Positions 9,091 through 18,095 of a stretch of DNA of 64,000 nt are shown here, in pieces. The notes under the pieces were generated by a model. The model did no database searches and had not been told where the DNA came from. It worked only from the letters and a program-made list of their open reading frames with translations. The DNA comes from JAFAXD01 sp963816775 (GTDB lineage Bacteria; Pseudomonadota; Alphaproteobacteria; Rhizobiales; Xanthobacteraceae): contig CAWFLX010000007.1 in the NCBI GenBank assembly GCA_963816775.1, forward strand, positions 62,001 to 126,000, in the 5' to 3' direction. Position numbers and translations under genes: made by a program. Each line of letters starts with the position of its first letter. Position 1 is the first letter of the stretch.

Positions 9091-9951
9091 TTACAGCCGT
9101 TCAGCCAAGAACCGCAGGAGCCGCGGCGCCAGGAAGCTGGTGAAACTGCCCGGCTCGTCGATCGGGTCGCTCATCCAATAATGCGGCGCCGCCGGCACGA
9201 TGGCGGTGCGCGCAAAAAAACCGGCTTGCTTGAGCGCGAGCAGGAACGCCTCCGATTGCCGAGCGCAATCGACGAGATCGTCCTCGGTCCCCCAGCTCAA
9301 GAACACCGACACGCTGTTATTGGCAAAAGTCGCGTAGCTGATCGGCGAAGCCTCGAAATAGAGTTCGCGATCCTGCATGGGCGGCACGCCGAGGAAGATG
9401 TCGGTCGGGTTGTCGGTCGGGGTCTGGGCTTGGAAATGTACCCAGTTGGCCGCCATATCGTAGACGCCGTAGACGCCGATCAGCGCCTTGACCTTCGGGC
9501 TCACGGAGGCGTGCTTGTCGCCCGGGTAGGCCTTGGAGAAACTCTCGCCGGCAAGCGCTGCCATGCCGGAGAGGTGCGCCCCTGCCGACGCGCCCATCAG
9601 CGCGATGCGCCCCGCATCGATGTTGAACGCCTTGGCCTCGCCGCGCACGAACTGGACCGCGGCGCACACGTCGTTAACGGCCTGCGGATAAGTCTTCCGA
9701 CCCTTGGCGGCCAGGCGATAGCTGATCGTGTAAAGCGCGTAGCCGCGCGCCGCGAGGTGCGGCCCCCAATACTGGAACGATGAGCGCGCACCCAGGCGCC
9801 AGCCGCCGCCGTGGACCGCAACAAGCGCCGGAAACGGCCCGGCCCCTCTGGGCAGGTAGAGATCACCGCTGAGCTGCACCCCGTCATGCGTGGCGTAAGT
9901 GACGTCCTTGCGAATCTCGATCGCGTCATTGTCGGACATGGTCTTGCTCAT
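9091..9951 (-). CDS. Alpha/beta hydrolase (esterase/lipase, BD-FAE-like)
   Basis: This is a protein of about 286 residues with an alpha/beta-hydrolase core. It shows the oxyanion motif VAVHGGGW, the nucleophile elbow GASAGAH, an acid-region phrase SWGTEDDLVD and a C-terminal histidine in APHYWMSDP. This combination is typical of carboxylesterases of the hormone-sensitive-lipase/BD-FAE group. I chose the ATG at 9951, which follows a weak GAGAG; another at 9939 is possible. It begins 13 bases after the AhpD-fold gene. The likely role is hydrolysis of an ester or lactone intermediate. Confidence 0.88.
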   Translation of the reverse strand: MSKTMSDNDAIEIRKDVTYATHDGVQLSGDLYLPRGAGPFPALVAVHGGGWRLGARSSFQYWGPHLAARGYALYTISYRLAAKGRKTYPQAVNDVCAAVQFVRGEAKAFNIDAGRIALMGASAGAHLSGMAALAGESFSKAYPGDKHASVSPKVKALIGVYGVYDMAANWVHFQAQTPTDNPTDIFLGVPPMQDRELYFEASPISYATFANNSVSVFLSWGTEDDLVDCARQSEAFLLALKQAGFFARTAIVPAAPHYWMSDPIDEPGSFTSFLAPRLLRFLAERL

Positions 9952-9964
9952 CGCGATACTCTCA

Positions 9965-10501
9965 TCACTTTGGCTCAAGCTTGATCTGCAGCGCATTCAT
10001 GATCAGCGCGGTGCCGTAGTAGCTGCCGACTGCGAAGCTCAGCTCCATGATTTGCGTCGGCGTGAAGAAACGCCCAACTGCATCGAATGTCGCGTCGGCC
10101 ACGTTGCCGTGGTCCGCCATTTCATCGACGTAGCCGAGCAGCGCACGCTCCTTTTCATCGAACAGCGCGCTCGTGCGCCACGTCTCGAGCGCATCGAGCT
10201 TTTGCGGCGCGAAGCCTTCCGCCAGCAACATCGGCTTATGCTGCTGGAGCTCGTAGACGCCGCGCGCAAGCTGCGCGGCGCGCACGATGGCAATCTCGAT
10301 GTACAGGCGCGGCGTTGACGTCTCGAACCGCAACGCCATCGCCATCTGCATCGACGCCCAACTCAACTTGGGAGCGTGACCGAAGGTGTGATGGATATTG
10401 AGAATGCGGCCGCTGCGCTTGATCCGTTCGGCAAACAGCTCCTGCACCGCTGCCGGCAACGGATCCGGCAGCGGCGGCAGCCGCGACACCTGCTCGGCCA
10501 T
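9965..10501 (-). CDS. Carboxymuconolactone decarboxylase / AhpD-fold protein lacking the CxxC pair
   Basis: This 178-residue all-helical protein resembles the CMD family, with LYIEIAIVRAAQLARGVYELQQHKPMLLAEGF in the active-site region. Where thiol peroxidases of the fold have C-x-x-C-x3-H, this one reads ARGVYELQQH, with no cysteines. It is therefore unlikely to be a disulfide peroxidase and more like a lactone decarboxylase or isomerase. It ends close to the esterase start and begins 2 bases after the GST stop, so the three genes are cotranscribed. Confidence 0.85.
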   Translation of the reverse strand: MAEQVSRLPPLPDPLPAAVQELFAERIKRSGRILNIHHTFGHAPKLSWASMQMAMALRFETSTPRLYIEIAIVRAAQLARGVYELQQHKPMLLAEGFAPQKLDALETWRTSALFDEKERALLGYVDEMADHGNVADATFDAVGRFFTPTQIMELSFAVGSYYGTALIMNALQIKLEPK

Positions 10502-10503
10502 GG

Positions 10504-11202
10504 TCAGGCCCGGGCGTAACGGCCGCGGCCGAACAGACGGTCTTTCTGATCGTCGGTGGCGGCGTCACGGTTGGACGTGATTTTCCCGACCTTCTCGAGC
10601 GCGCGCTTGACCGCCGGACGTGCCGAGATGGCATTGAACCAACGCGCCAGATTTGGGTTGTCCTCCCACTTCACGCCCTGAGCGTCGTGGTTGCGGGTCC
10701 ACGGGAAGGTCGCGATGTCTGCGATCGAGTATTCGTCGCCACCGAGATAGGGCACCTCGCCGAGACGCTTTTCCAGCAGATCAAAGAGACGCTTCACCTC
10801 GGTCGCGTAGCGGCTGACCGAATAGTCGTTGCCCTTCGGGGCCATCAACTTGAAGTGCGTCCACTGGCCAAACATCGGCCCGACGCCCGTCATCTGAATC
10901 ATCATCCATTGGATGACATCGAAGCGCTTGCGGGTGTCCTTGGGCAGGAACTTGCCGGTCTTGTCGGCGAGATAGAGCAGGATCGCCCCGGACTCGACGA
11001 CGGTGTAGGGCTTCCCGCCCGGACCGTCATGATCGACGATGGCTGGAACCTTGCCGTTGGGATTGATCTTAAGGAACTCGGGCGAGAACTGATCGCCCTT
11101 CCAGACGTCGACAAGCTTGGTGTTATAGGGAAGTTCGAGTTCCTCGAGCGCGATGAAAATCTTCTGAACATTCGGACTGGTAAGTGCATAAAGATCGATC
11201 AT
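10504..11202 (-). CDS. Glutathione S-transferase, YfcG/Ure2p-like
   Basis: This 232-residue cytosolic protein has a thioredoxin-fold N-terminal domain (IDLYALTSPNVQKIFIALEELELPY), the cis-proline and glutathione-binding stretch GKVPAIVD...VVESGAILLYL, and an all-helical C-terminal domain with the capping phrase YSIADIATFPW. The pattern fits the nu/YfcG group, not the zeta-class maleylacetoacetate isomerase, which carries an SSC motif. The ATG at 11202 follows GGAAGGG. Its place upstream of hmgA-fahA makes a functional stand-in for the missing isomerase conceivable, but that is inference. Confidence 0.9.
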   Translation of the reverse strand: MIDLYALTSPNVQKIFIALEELELPYNTKLVDVWKGDQFSPEFLKINPNGKVPAIVDHDGPGGKPYTVVESGAILLYLADKTGKFLPKDTRKRFDVIQWMMIQMTGVGPMFGQWTHFKLMAPKGNDYSVSRYATEVKRLFDLLEKRLGEVPYLGGDEYSIADIATFPWTRNHDAQGVKWEDNPNLARWFNAISARPAVKRALEKVGKITSNRDAATDDQKDRLFGRGRYARA

Positions 11203-11290
11203 GGGGCAGCCCTTCCGGCGATGGTGGGGCCGCAACCCTAATCACACCGTTTTGCCCGATCAAGGCGGGTCGCCGGACCGCAGCCCTGCG

Positions 11291-11393
11291 CCTGCAGGGT
11301 GGGTCAGCTCGAGGGCGCCCGGCGGCGCTACGGCGGGTTGAGTTAGTCGGCGAATACGGCGCTGCGCACCCAACGCATCCTACGCCGCGTCGC
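11291..11393. repeat. Degenerate intergenic repeat (GGGTGGGT...GCGCACCCAACGCATCCTACG type)
   Basis: The spacer between the GST gene and the ABC-protein gene contains CCTGCAGGGTGGGTCAG and, ~70 bases later, CGCACCCAACGCATCCTACG. These resemble the ends of a dispersed repeat common in proteobacterial intergenic DNA. The copy is imperfect and runs into the last codons of the ABC-protein gene. No ORF of interest lies in it. Confidence 0.35.
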
Positions 11394-12873
11394 GGTGGGA
11401 AATCTCAATGACGCGTGCGCGACTTGCCAGCTTTTCAACCAGCGCGTTGGCCGCCGCGCGATTCTTCGGATCCAGATTGGCGTCCCATTCGTCGAGCAGA
11501 TAGATCGAGGCGTCGGTGAATCGCACGATCTCCTGCAGCGATTTCAGCTGGCGCTCACCGGATGAAAAACCAAGCTTCTTGACGGTCTCGTGGTGTGCGG
11601 GCTCGCCGGCCTCGACCAGCAGCTCGGGGTCGATGCCCTCGTTCTCGTCTTCAAGCTCCGTGCCCTCTGCAAACTGAAACGCCAGCCGGTCGGTCGTCGG
11701 CCAGTAGTAGGCGCGGTTCTTGATGGAAGCCTTGAGCGCCGCCAGCATGGTCGATTTCCCGGAACCGTTGCCGCCGCGCACATTGATCCGTCCGGTGCTC
11801 TTGCCGTAAACGAGCTGGAGCGCGTCATCGAGCGAGCCAACCGTCTTCGCCTGCTCATCCTCGCGCAGAACAAGCCGGTCGTATTTGATGCGGGCGTCGT
11901 AGGCGGCATCCGGGTCCGGATACATGTTGTCGACGGCGCCGCCGAGCCGCGCCCATACCGCCACCATGTCGTTCCAGCCGGCGGCCAAGGTGTAGCAGTC
12001 CTTGGTCATCTCGATCTGGCGCGGCAAAACCGTGGCGAGCATGACCAGGACTTCGGTGTCACCGGCATTTTGGATCGAAACCTTCACCATCACGATAAAG
12101 ATCACAATCAACGCGATGATGCCGCTGACGGTGCTCACCCCTTCGCGCGTCATGATCGCCTTGATCTGCGCACGCAACGCGTCGCGCAACCTCACCTTGA
12201 AGCCGGCGAGCCAGAGCCGCAGATTGTAGCGGTTGCCGGCGAAGACGTTGTCCCACGCGGTGTAGCCCTGCGCGGTCATGCGGTTGGTCATGCGCTGATT
12301 TTCGAGGTTGGCGCGCGCCACCGGCTTGCGCGCCATGATCTGCAGGCCGATCAGCACCGCAAATATAATTCCGTAGGCGACCGGGAAGCTGGTGTCGATC
12401 TCAGTGCCGATGACCGCGACGTTGAGTATCAGGTGGAAGAACAGTTTCAGATCGGCTTCGAGTTCGTAGACCAGCTGGAAGAAGATGTGGAAGGTCTCGC
12501 CGGTGAGAAACGGTTCGACCAGTTCCCGCGTGCCCTTTTCATGCAGCAACTTGGTCTCGTGCCGGTTGTCGCGGGCGAAGCGCTGCATGTAGCGGCCAAA
12601 GGCGCCAAAGCCGGCGCGCTCGGCAAAGATCCAGCTGACCGCGCCGACCACGTATGCGCCGCCCTGCGCCAACAGGATCCATATGAGGTCGGTGGTCAGA
12701 AAGTCATCGTTGGCGACGTCGCGCCCGGCTTTGATGATCAGGTAGGTCGTCGCGGCGGTGAGGGCCGATTCAACCAACAGCAGCGCCACCATCAGGTAGA
12801 AGGAACGCCCGAGCACGAACTTGGCGAGCTCTAAGCGCGTCATCTGCGGTCGGGTTGCGGGTTTATCGAGCAT
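11380..12873 (-). CDS. Divergent ABC half-transporter (membrane plus ATPase domains)
   Basis: This 497-residue protein has hydrophobic segments near residues 25-48, 65-83, 145-180 and 250-265, followed by a compact nucleotide-binding domain. Walker A is GGNGSGKST (367-375), the signature is a degenerate FSSGERQ (436-442), and Walker B is IYLLDEWDANLD (457-468), with a tryptophan where proline is usual. The H-loop histidine is H493 and the protein ends four residues later. The ATPase domain starts abruptly and is shorter than in ordinary exporters, so this is an unusual subgroup. It would act as a homodimer in the inner membrane. The substrate is unknown and its neighbours (GSTs, hydroquinone reductase) give no firm clue. 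Confidence 0.8.
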   Translation of the reverse strand: MLDKPATRPQMTRLELAKFVLGRSFYLMVALLLVESALTAATTYLIIKAGRDVANDDFLTTDLIWILLAQGGAYVVGAVSWIFAERAGFGAFGRYMQRFARDNRHETKLLHEKGTRELVEPFLTGETFHIFFQLVYELEADLKLFFHLILNVAVIGTEIDTSFPVAYGIIFAVLIGLQIMARKPVARANLENQRMTNRMTAQGYTAWDNVFAGNRYNLRLWLAGFKVRLRDALRAQIKAIMTREGVSTVSGIIALIVIFIVMVKVSIQNAGDTEVLVMLATVLPRQIEMTKDCYTLAAGWNDMVAVWARLGGAVDNMYPDPDAAYDARIKYDRLVLREDEQAKTVGSLDDALQLVYGKSTGRINVRGGNGSGKSTMLAALKASIKNRAYYWPTTDRLAFQFAEGTELEDENEGIDPELLVEAGEPAHHETVKKLGFSSGERQLKSLQEIVRFTDASIYLLDEWDANLDPKNRAAANALVEKLASRARVIEISHRDAA

Positions 12874-13115
12874 GGGATCGCGGTTCTTCCGGCGGATCGT
12901 GGCATCGAGGCCAATGTTTTATCGGCCCGGATTTCTTCACGGATTCAACTGTATAGGGCCGACATTACCCGACATTCGGGAATGAAATGTGGGAAGCCAG
13001 ACCACGGGTGGCCGATGCTCTTACCAATTTTTAATGTCGGCCAACAGGCGCAACCGGCGAGAAATTGCTTTTGCGTTGCGAGATGAATAAATAGTCAGAC
13101 TGCGGTGCGGTGCAG

Positions 13116-13168
13116 GCTGGATTTTCGGGCTGAGCCGCACCGCGAGCTGAATTTTCAGGCTGCGCTGC
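13116..13168. repeat. Two-copy direct repeat, 23-nt units at 30-nt spacing
   Basis: Units at 13116-13138 and 13146-13168 share GCTGxATTTTCxGGCTGxGCxGC with 4 differences in 23. The second unit runs into the stop end of the glutathionyl-hydroquinone reductase gene. The rest of the 281-base spacer 12874-13154 is AT-richer than its surroundings and holds no gene I can support. Confidence 0.5.
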
Positions 13169-14123
13169 GGCGCACAGCCGGCGCGAAATCAACCGGCGTG
13201 CCGCGCGGGATGATTCCGGTGGGATTGACGTTGGTATTTGAATAATAACCGAGCACGTAATAGCGCGCGTTGACCGTTCCGGCGATACCGGGAACGCCCA
13301 GAAGCATGTGCATGTAGCGGTTGAGATTGGGGAAATCGGCAATCCGCTGCCGGTTGCACTTGAACAGCGAAAAATAGACCGCATCGAACCGCAGCAAGGT
13401 GGGAAGCAGCCGCCAATCGGCTTCAGTGACCCGATCACCGACGAGGGTGCGCTGGCGCGCCAGTCGCGCCTCGAGTTCGTCCAATGCCGCAAACAGGTTG
13501 TCGAACGCCTGATCGTAGGCCGCCTGTGACTTGGCAAAACCGCAGCGATAGACCCCGTTGTTCACGTTGGCATAGACCAATGCATTAACGCGGTCGATCT
13601 CATCCCGAAGCTCTATCGGGTAATAGTCGGTGTCGTCGCCTGCAATCCCGCGAAACTCGCTGTTGAGCATACGGATGATCTCGGAGGATTCATTATTCAC
13701 GATCCGCCGCGTTTTCTTGTCCCACAGCGTCGGGACCGTGACCTTGCCGGTATAATTCGGGTTCGACGCCGTGTAGACCTGATGCAGATAACGAAAGCCG
13801 TTGACGGTGTCAGGGAGACAATCGGGAAATTCCGGATTGGCCGCGTAGGTCCAGCCCTCTTCGCGCAGCCCGGGAATTGCGTGCGAGATCGTGATCGCAC
13901 CCTCAAGCTTTTTGAGCACGCGATAGATCATGGTCCGGTGCGCCCACGGACAGTTGTGCGCCACGTAGAGATGATAGCGCCCGGCTTCGGCTGGAAAGCC
14001 AGACGACCCATCGGCCGTAATGCGATCGCGAAACCGGCTGTCGATGCGCTCGAACGTGCCGCTTTTACCGAACTCCTCCGGCGGATTGCCGTCCACCCAT
14101 TGGCCGTTCAACAAATAACCCAT
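13155..14123 (-). CDS. Glutathionyl-hydroquinone reductase (xi-class GST)
   Basis: This 322-residue enzyme belongs to the YqjG/PcpF/ECM4 group, which removes glutathione from glutathionyl-hydroquinones. The active-site motif is YVAHNCPWAHR with the catalytic cysteine at residue 58, followed by KVTVPTLWDKKTRRIVNNESSEIIRML and, in the helical domain, the phrase YRCGFAKSQAAYD. Length and domains match the family closely. It begins 18 bases after the acyl-CoA dehydrogenase stop, so the two are probably cotranscribed. Its presence fits exposure to quinones produced during aromatic breakdown. Confidence 0.93.
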   Translation of the reverse strand: MGYLLNGQWVDGNPPEEFGKSGTFERIDSRFRDRITADGSSGFPAEAGRYHLYVAHNCPWAHRTMIYRVLKKLEGAITISHAIPGLREEGWTYAANPEFPDCLPDTVNGFRYLHQVYTASNPNYTGKVTVPTLWDKKTRRIVNNESSEIIRMLNSEFRGIAGDDTDYYPIELRDEIDRVNALVYANVNNGVYRCGFAKSQAAYDQAFDNLFAALDELEARLARQRTLVGDRVTEADWRLLPTLLRFDAVYFSLFKCNRQRIADFPNLNRYMHMLLGVPGIAGTVNARYYVLGYYSNTNVNPTGIIPRGTPVDFAPAVRRSAA

Positions 14124-14141
14124 CGCTGTCTCTCTCCAGGT

Positions 14142-15335
14142 TCAATAACTCCGCGGCATCCCGAGTACATGTTGGCCGATATAGGCGAGGATCAGGTTGG
14201 TGGAGATCGGCGCGATCTGATAGAGCCGCGCCTCGCGCCACTTGCGCTCGATGTCGTATTCACGCGCCGCCGCGAAGCCGCCGAAGGTTTGCATGCAGGC
14301 CTCTCCCGCATGCCACGCCGCTTCCGAGGCCAGGAGCTTCGACGTATTGGCCTCCTCGCCGCACGGCCGGCCGGCGTCGAACAGCGCCGCCGCCGCACGG
14401 GTCATGAGGTCCGCCGCCTTCCATTCCGCGTAGGCGCGCGCGATCGGAAACTGGATGCCCTGATTCTGCCCGATCGGGCGCCCGAACACGACGCGCTCGC
14501 TCGCATAGGCCGAGGCGCGGGCGATGAAATAGCGTGCGTCGCCGAGCATCTCGCCGGAGAGCAGAATACGCTCCGCGTTCATGCCGTCGAGAATGTAGCG
14601 GAAGCCCTGCCCTTCCTCGCCAATGAGATTTCGCGCCGGCACCTTGAGGTCATCGAAGAAGAGCTCGTTGGTCTGGTGATTGATCATGGTGTCGATGCGA
14701 CGGATGGTCAGGCCCTTGCCGACCGCGTCCTTCATCTCGACCAGCAGGCACGACAATCCCTCCGTGCGCCGCTTGACCTCTTCGGCCGGCGTCGTGCGCA
14801 CCAGCAGTAGCATCAGGTCGGATTTGTGGGCCCGCGAGGTCCAGAGCTTCTGGCCGTTGACGACGTAATGGTCGCCGACGCGGACGGCCCGCGTTTTGAG
14901 CTGGGTGGTGTCGGAGCCGGTGGTCGGCTCGGTCACGCCGAACGCCTGAAAGCGGATTTCGCCTGTGGCGATCTTGGGAAGGTAGCGGCGCTTCTGCTCC
15001 TCGCTGCCGTGGCGCAGCAGCGTGCCCATCATGTACATCTGGGCGTGACAGGCAGCCGCGCTGCAGCCGCTGGCATGGATCTCCTCCAGGATCACGCATC
15101 CAGCCCGCAGCGGCAGCCCGGCACCTCCGTATTCTTCCGGGATGAGCGCGCCGAGGTAGCCGGCGGCAGAGAGCTCGTTGACGAAGTCATCTGCATATTC
15201 GTCGTTCCGTTCGAGCTTGCGCCAGTACTCGCCCGGATATTTGACGCAGATGGCGCGCACGCCGGCGCGGATGTCCGCGTAGTCTTCGCCCAACGGCAAC
15301 ATTGCGACATCGGCGTCTTTCGCACGATCGTCCAT
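14142..15335 (-). CDS. Acyl-CoA dehydrogenase
   Basis: This 397-residue FAD enzyme introduces a double bond into an acyl-CoA. The three-domain pattern is clear: an N-terminal helical part (LIPEEYGGAGLPL), the middle strand domain with FGVTEPTTGSDTTQLKTRA and YVVNGQKLWTS, and the C-terminal helical domain with YASERVVFGRPIGQNQGIQF and MQTFGGFAAAREYDIERKWREA. Two in-frame ATGs lie 6 bases apart (15341 and 15335); AAGGA is better spaced for 15335. It follows the CoA-transferase gene by 31 bases, suggesting that an acid is activated by CoA transfer and then oxidised. Confidence 0.93.
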   Translation of the reverse strand: MDDRAKDADVAMLPLGEDYADIRAGVRAICVKYPGEYWRKLERNDEYADDFVNELSAAGYLGALIPEEYGGAGLPLRAGCVILEEIHASGCSAAACHAQMYMMGTLLRHGSEEQKRRYLPKIATGEIRFQAFGVTEPTTGSDTTQLKTRAVRVGDHYVVNGQKLWTSRAHKSDLMLLLVRTTPAEEVKRRTEGLSCLLVEMKDAVGKGLTIRRIDTMINHQTNELFFDDLKVPARNLIGEEGQGFRYILDGMNAERILLSGEMLGDARYFIARASAYASERVVFGRPIGQNQGIQFPIARAYAEWKAADLMTRAAAALFDAGRPCGEEANTSKLLASEAAWHAGEACMQTFGGFAAAREYDIERKWREARLYQIAPISTNLILAYIGQHVLGMPRSY

Positions 15336-15366
15336 GATCATCGTCCTTCGAAGCGTGCTCCGCGTT

Positions 15367-16524
15367 TCATTCCGCCGCCTTCCCGCGCGCGTCGCCAAGC
15401 ACCTCGGCCGTCGCTTCGCCGAGGCGCGGCGCACTCGCGCGAAACGGCGGGCGTTCACCGTCGAAGCGCAACGGAATGCCCATCAGCGGGATTCCCCCAT
15501 CGGGCGCGTCCTGCAGCATGCCGACCGCGTGGCTCTGAGGGTGAGCCAGCACTTCGGCAAGGTCGAGCATAGGGGCACACGGCACGCCTGCGGCGTCGAA
15601 CACCTCTTGCCAACGATCCCGCGGCGCTGTCTTCACGATATCTGCGATCAGCACATTGATGCGCGTGCGGTTCTTCACCCGATCGGCGTTGCTGCGGAAA
15701 TCCGGATCGCCCGCCCATTCGGGATGGCCGAGCGCTGCGGCAAGGCGCGCGAACTGGTGATCATTGCCGGCACAAATCACGGCCCAGCCATCCGACGCTT
15801 CGTAAGCCTTGTAGGGCGCGAGACTTCCGTTCTCGGTGCCCAACCGACGCGGCACTTCCTTGCCGGCCAAGAAACTGGCGGTCGGAACGCCCATCCAGAA
15901 CAATGCGGTTTCATAGAGAGACGCGCTGATCACGCCGCCTTTGCCGGTCGCGGCGCGCTGGTGGAGTGCCGACAAGACGCCGATCACCATCCACATGGCG
16001 GAACCCTGATCAATGATCGCGGGTCCCACCCGGACCGGTGGGCGGCCATCCTCGCCGGTCACGCTCATGAGACCGCCGAATGCCTGCATCAGCGGATCGT
16101 ATCCCGGCTTGCCGGCGCGCGGGCCCTCATCACCGAAGGCCGAGAGATTGCAGTAGATGAGTGCCGGCTTGGCCGCCGTCAGGGTTAGGCCATCGAGCCC
16201 GAATTTTTCAACAACGCCGGCGCGCAGATTTTGCACCACGATATCAGCGCGCGCGAGGATGAAGCGGCGCAACGCATTGCGTTGCTCGCTGTCCTTAAGA
16301 TCGACTGCCACTGAGCGTTTGTTGCGGTTGATCGCCACGAACATCGCTGCGACGCCATCAACGAACGGCGGTCCCCACGAACGCGCATCGTCCCCGCCCG
16401 CGGGATTCTCGATCTTGAAGACTTCGGCGCCGAGCTCGGCGAAAATCTGCGCCGCAGTCGGCGCCGCGATGCTGGTGCCGAGTTCGACGACCACAAGTCC
16501 GGAGAGTGGAAATGATCCTGCCAA
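15367..16524 (-). CDS. CaiB/BaiF family CoA-transferase (family III)
   Basis: This 385-residue enzyme transfers CoA between a CoA-thioester and a carboxylic acid. The start LSGLVVVELGTSIAAPTAAQIFAELGAEVFKIENP and VAINRNKRSVAVDLK are typical of family III, and the catalytic aspartate is D143 in KPGYDPLMQAFGG. The length is normal. It heads the minus-strand run towards the acyl-CoA dehydrogenase and faces the MmgE/PrpD gene across a 141-base divergent spacer (16525-16665), where promoters for both directions must lie. The acid activated is unknown. Confidence 0.93.
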   Translation of the reverse strand: MAGSFPLSGLVVVELGTSIAAPTAAQIFAELGAEVFKIENPAGGDDARSWGPPFVDGVAAMFVAINRNKRSVAVDLKDSEQRNALRRFILARADIVVQNLRAGVVEKFGLDGLTLTAAKPALIYCNLSAFGDEGPRAGKPGYDPLMQAFGGLMSVTGEDGRPPVRVGPAIIDQGSAMWMVIGVLSALHQRAATGKGGVISASLYETALFWMGVPTASFLAGKEVPRRLGTENGSLAPYKAYEASDGWAVICAGNDHQFARLAAALGHPEWAGDPDFRSNADRVKNRTRINVLIADIVKTAPRDRWQEVFDAAGVPCAPMLDLAEVLAHPQSHAVGMLQDAPDGGIPLMGIPLRFDGERPPFRASAPRLGEATAEVLGDARGKAAE

Positions 16525-16665
16525 ACGGATCTCCTTTGCGAGCGCGGTCTAAGCGCGCCCTACTATATCAACTCCTGCCCCGTCACCGGGACAGCGATTG
16601 CGCAATGGCCTAGACTGCGGCGAACACAGGCCCGCCAGGAATGGCCGGCGGACAGGGAGGCAACA

Positions 16666-18030
16666 ATGGGCTTGACCCGGGAGATCGGCGAATTTGTCGC
16701 TGGCATGCGGTTCGACCATGTTCCCCCGGGCGCCATCGACACGGTTTGCCGCGGCTTTACCGATTGCGTGGGCGTGATGCTCGCCGGGCTGTCCGAGCCG
16801 GTCGTGACCGTGGTGGCGAAATCGGTCGATTTGCCCGGTCCGGTCGTCCGGCTCGCCGACTTCGGCGCCGCGACCGTGCCGGCCCCCGATCTGGCGCTGA
16901 TCTACGGCACGGCGGCGCATGCGCTCGACTACGACGACACCGGACTCAACGGCCACCCAAGTGCCGTGCTGGTTCCGGCGATTCTGGCCGAAGCCCGGGA
17001 GGTCGGTGCGGACGGCAAGGCCATGATTGCGGCGTATGTCGCCGGCTACGAGGTCTGGGCCGAACTCGCCGACCGCGAACCGGACTCGCTGCACCAGAAA
17101 GGGTGGCATCCATCCGCAGTGTACGGGACGCTTGCCACCGCCGGCGCATCCGCGGTGTTGCGCCGGCTCGACGCCGAGCGCGCCACCCGCGCTATCGGAA
17201 TTGCAGCGTCGCTCGCGGGTGGCGTGGTTGCAAACTTCGGCTCGATGACCAAGCCATTTCACCTCGGCCGCACCGCGCAATCCGGCCTCGACGCAGTGCG
17301 GCTCGCGCAGGCCGGCATGACGGCATCAATCGACGCTGTCGAGCACGAACTCGGCTTTTTGCGCGCGGTCTCGCCGCGCGGTGCAGTTGACATTGCTCGT
17401 CCGGCCCAGCTCGGCCGCAGATGGCTGATCGAAAAGTTCGGGATCAACGTGAAACTCTATCCGATGTGTTTTGGTGCCCACCGCATCCTGGATGCCATGG
17501 TCGACGTCTGCGCAGCCCACAAGCTTAGCGCGCGCGACATCGCAGGCGTGGATGCTGAGCTCTCCGAAAATTCGTCCAAGGTGCTGCGTAACCACCGGCC
17601 GCAGACCGCGCTCGAAGCCAAGTTCAGCGGCGAGTTTGCAATGGCGGCGGCAGCGATCGCCGGCAGCTGCGGCGCTGACGAGGTGAGCGATGCATTCGTC
17701 GCGCGCAGCGATGTGCAGGATTTCTTTCGCAAGGTCCGGATCCATCCGTTGACCGACAAGGATCCGGAGGAGCCGACGCGCTCGCCGTTCGACAGGGTGC
17801 GCGTTACGCTCTCGGACGGGCGCGTGGTTGAATCCGATCCGGTCTACGAGCCGCGAGGTCACTTCAAGCGCGGCGTCGAGCGCGACGTCCTGTGGCGGAA
17901 ATTCGCGCAATGCGCCGACGGCGCCGTTGATCGGGCGCGGGCGCGGGCGCTGTTTGACGCCCTGCAAAACTTGCCGCGCCTTGCCAACATTAGTGACCTG
18001 CGGCCGCGGTTTGCGTCCGCCGCGGAATGA
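16666..18030 (+). CDS. MmgE/PrpD family protein
   Basis: This 454-residue cytosolic protein matches the family that includes 2-methylcitrate dehydratase (PrpD) and cis-aconitate decarboxylase. Landmarks are GTAAHALDYDDTGLNGHPSAVLVPAILA, GYEVWAELADR, the phrase GWHPSAVYGTLATAGASAVL, and FHLGRTAQSGLDAVRLAQAGMTAS. Many members act on substrates other than methylcitrate, so a specific reaction is not claimed. The ATG at 16666 follows GGGAGG. It heads a plus-strand operon with a Bug-type binding protein and an SDR, suggesting breakdown of an imported organic acid. Confidence 0.92.
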   Translation: MGLTREIGEFVAGMRFDHVPPGAIDTVCRGFTDCVGVMLAGLSEPVVTVVAKSVDLPGPVVRLADFGAATVPAPDLALIYGTAAHALDYDDTGLNGHPSAVLVPAILAEAREVGADGKAMIAAYVAGYEVWAELADREPDSLHQKGWHPSAVYGTLATAGASAVLRRLDAERATRAIGIAASLAGGVVANFGSMTKPFHLGRTAQSGLDAVRLAQAGMTASIDAVEHELGFLRAVSPRGAVDIARPAQLGRRWLIEKFGINVKLYPMCFGAHRILDAMVDVCAAHKLSARDIAGVDAELSENSSKVLRNHRPQTALEAKFSGEFAMAAAAIAGSCGADEVSDAFVARSDVQDFFRKVRIHPLTDKDPEEPTRSPFDRVRVTLSDGRVVESDPVYEPRGHFKRGVERDVLWRKFAQCADGAVDRARARALFDALQNLPRLANISDLRPRFASAAE

Positions 18031-18095
18031 TGCGCAAACATCGAAATTCGACACTCACGCCGATCCGATTTCACTGACAACAGGAAGGGTTGAGG

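Noticed and set aside
10504..11202. Maleylacetoacetate isomerase (zeta-class GST)
   Set aside because: The N-terminal motif is SPNVQKI and the sequence fits YfcG/Ure2p-like GSTs; the zeta SSC motif is missing.
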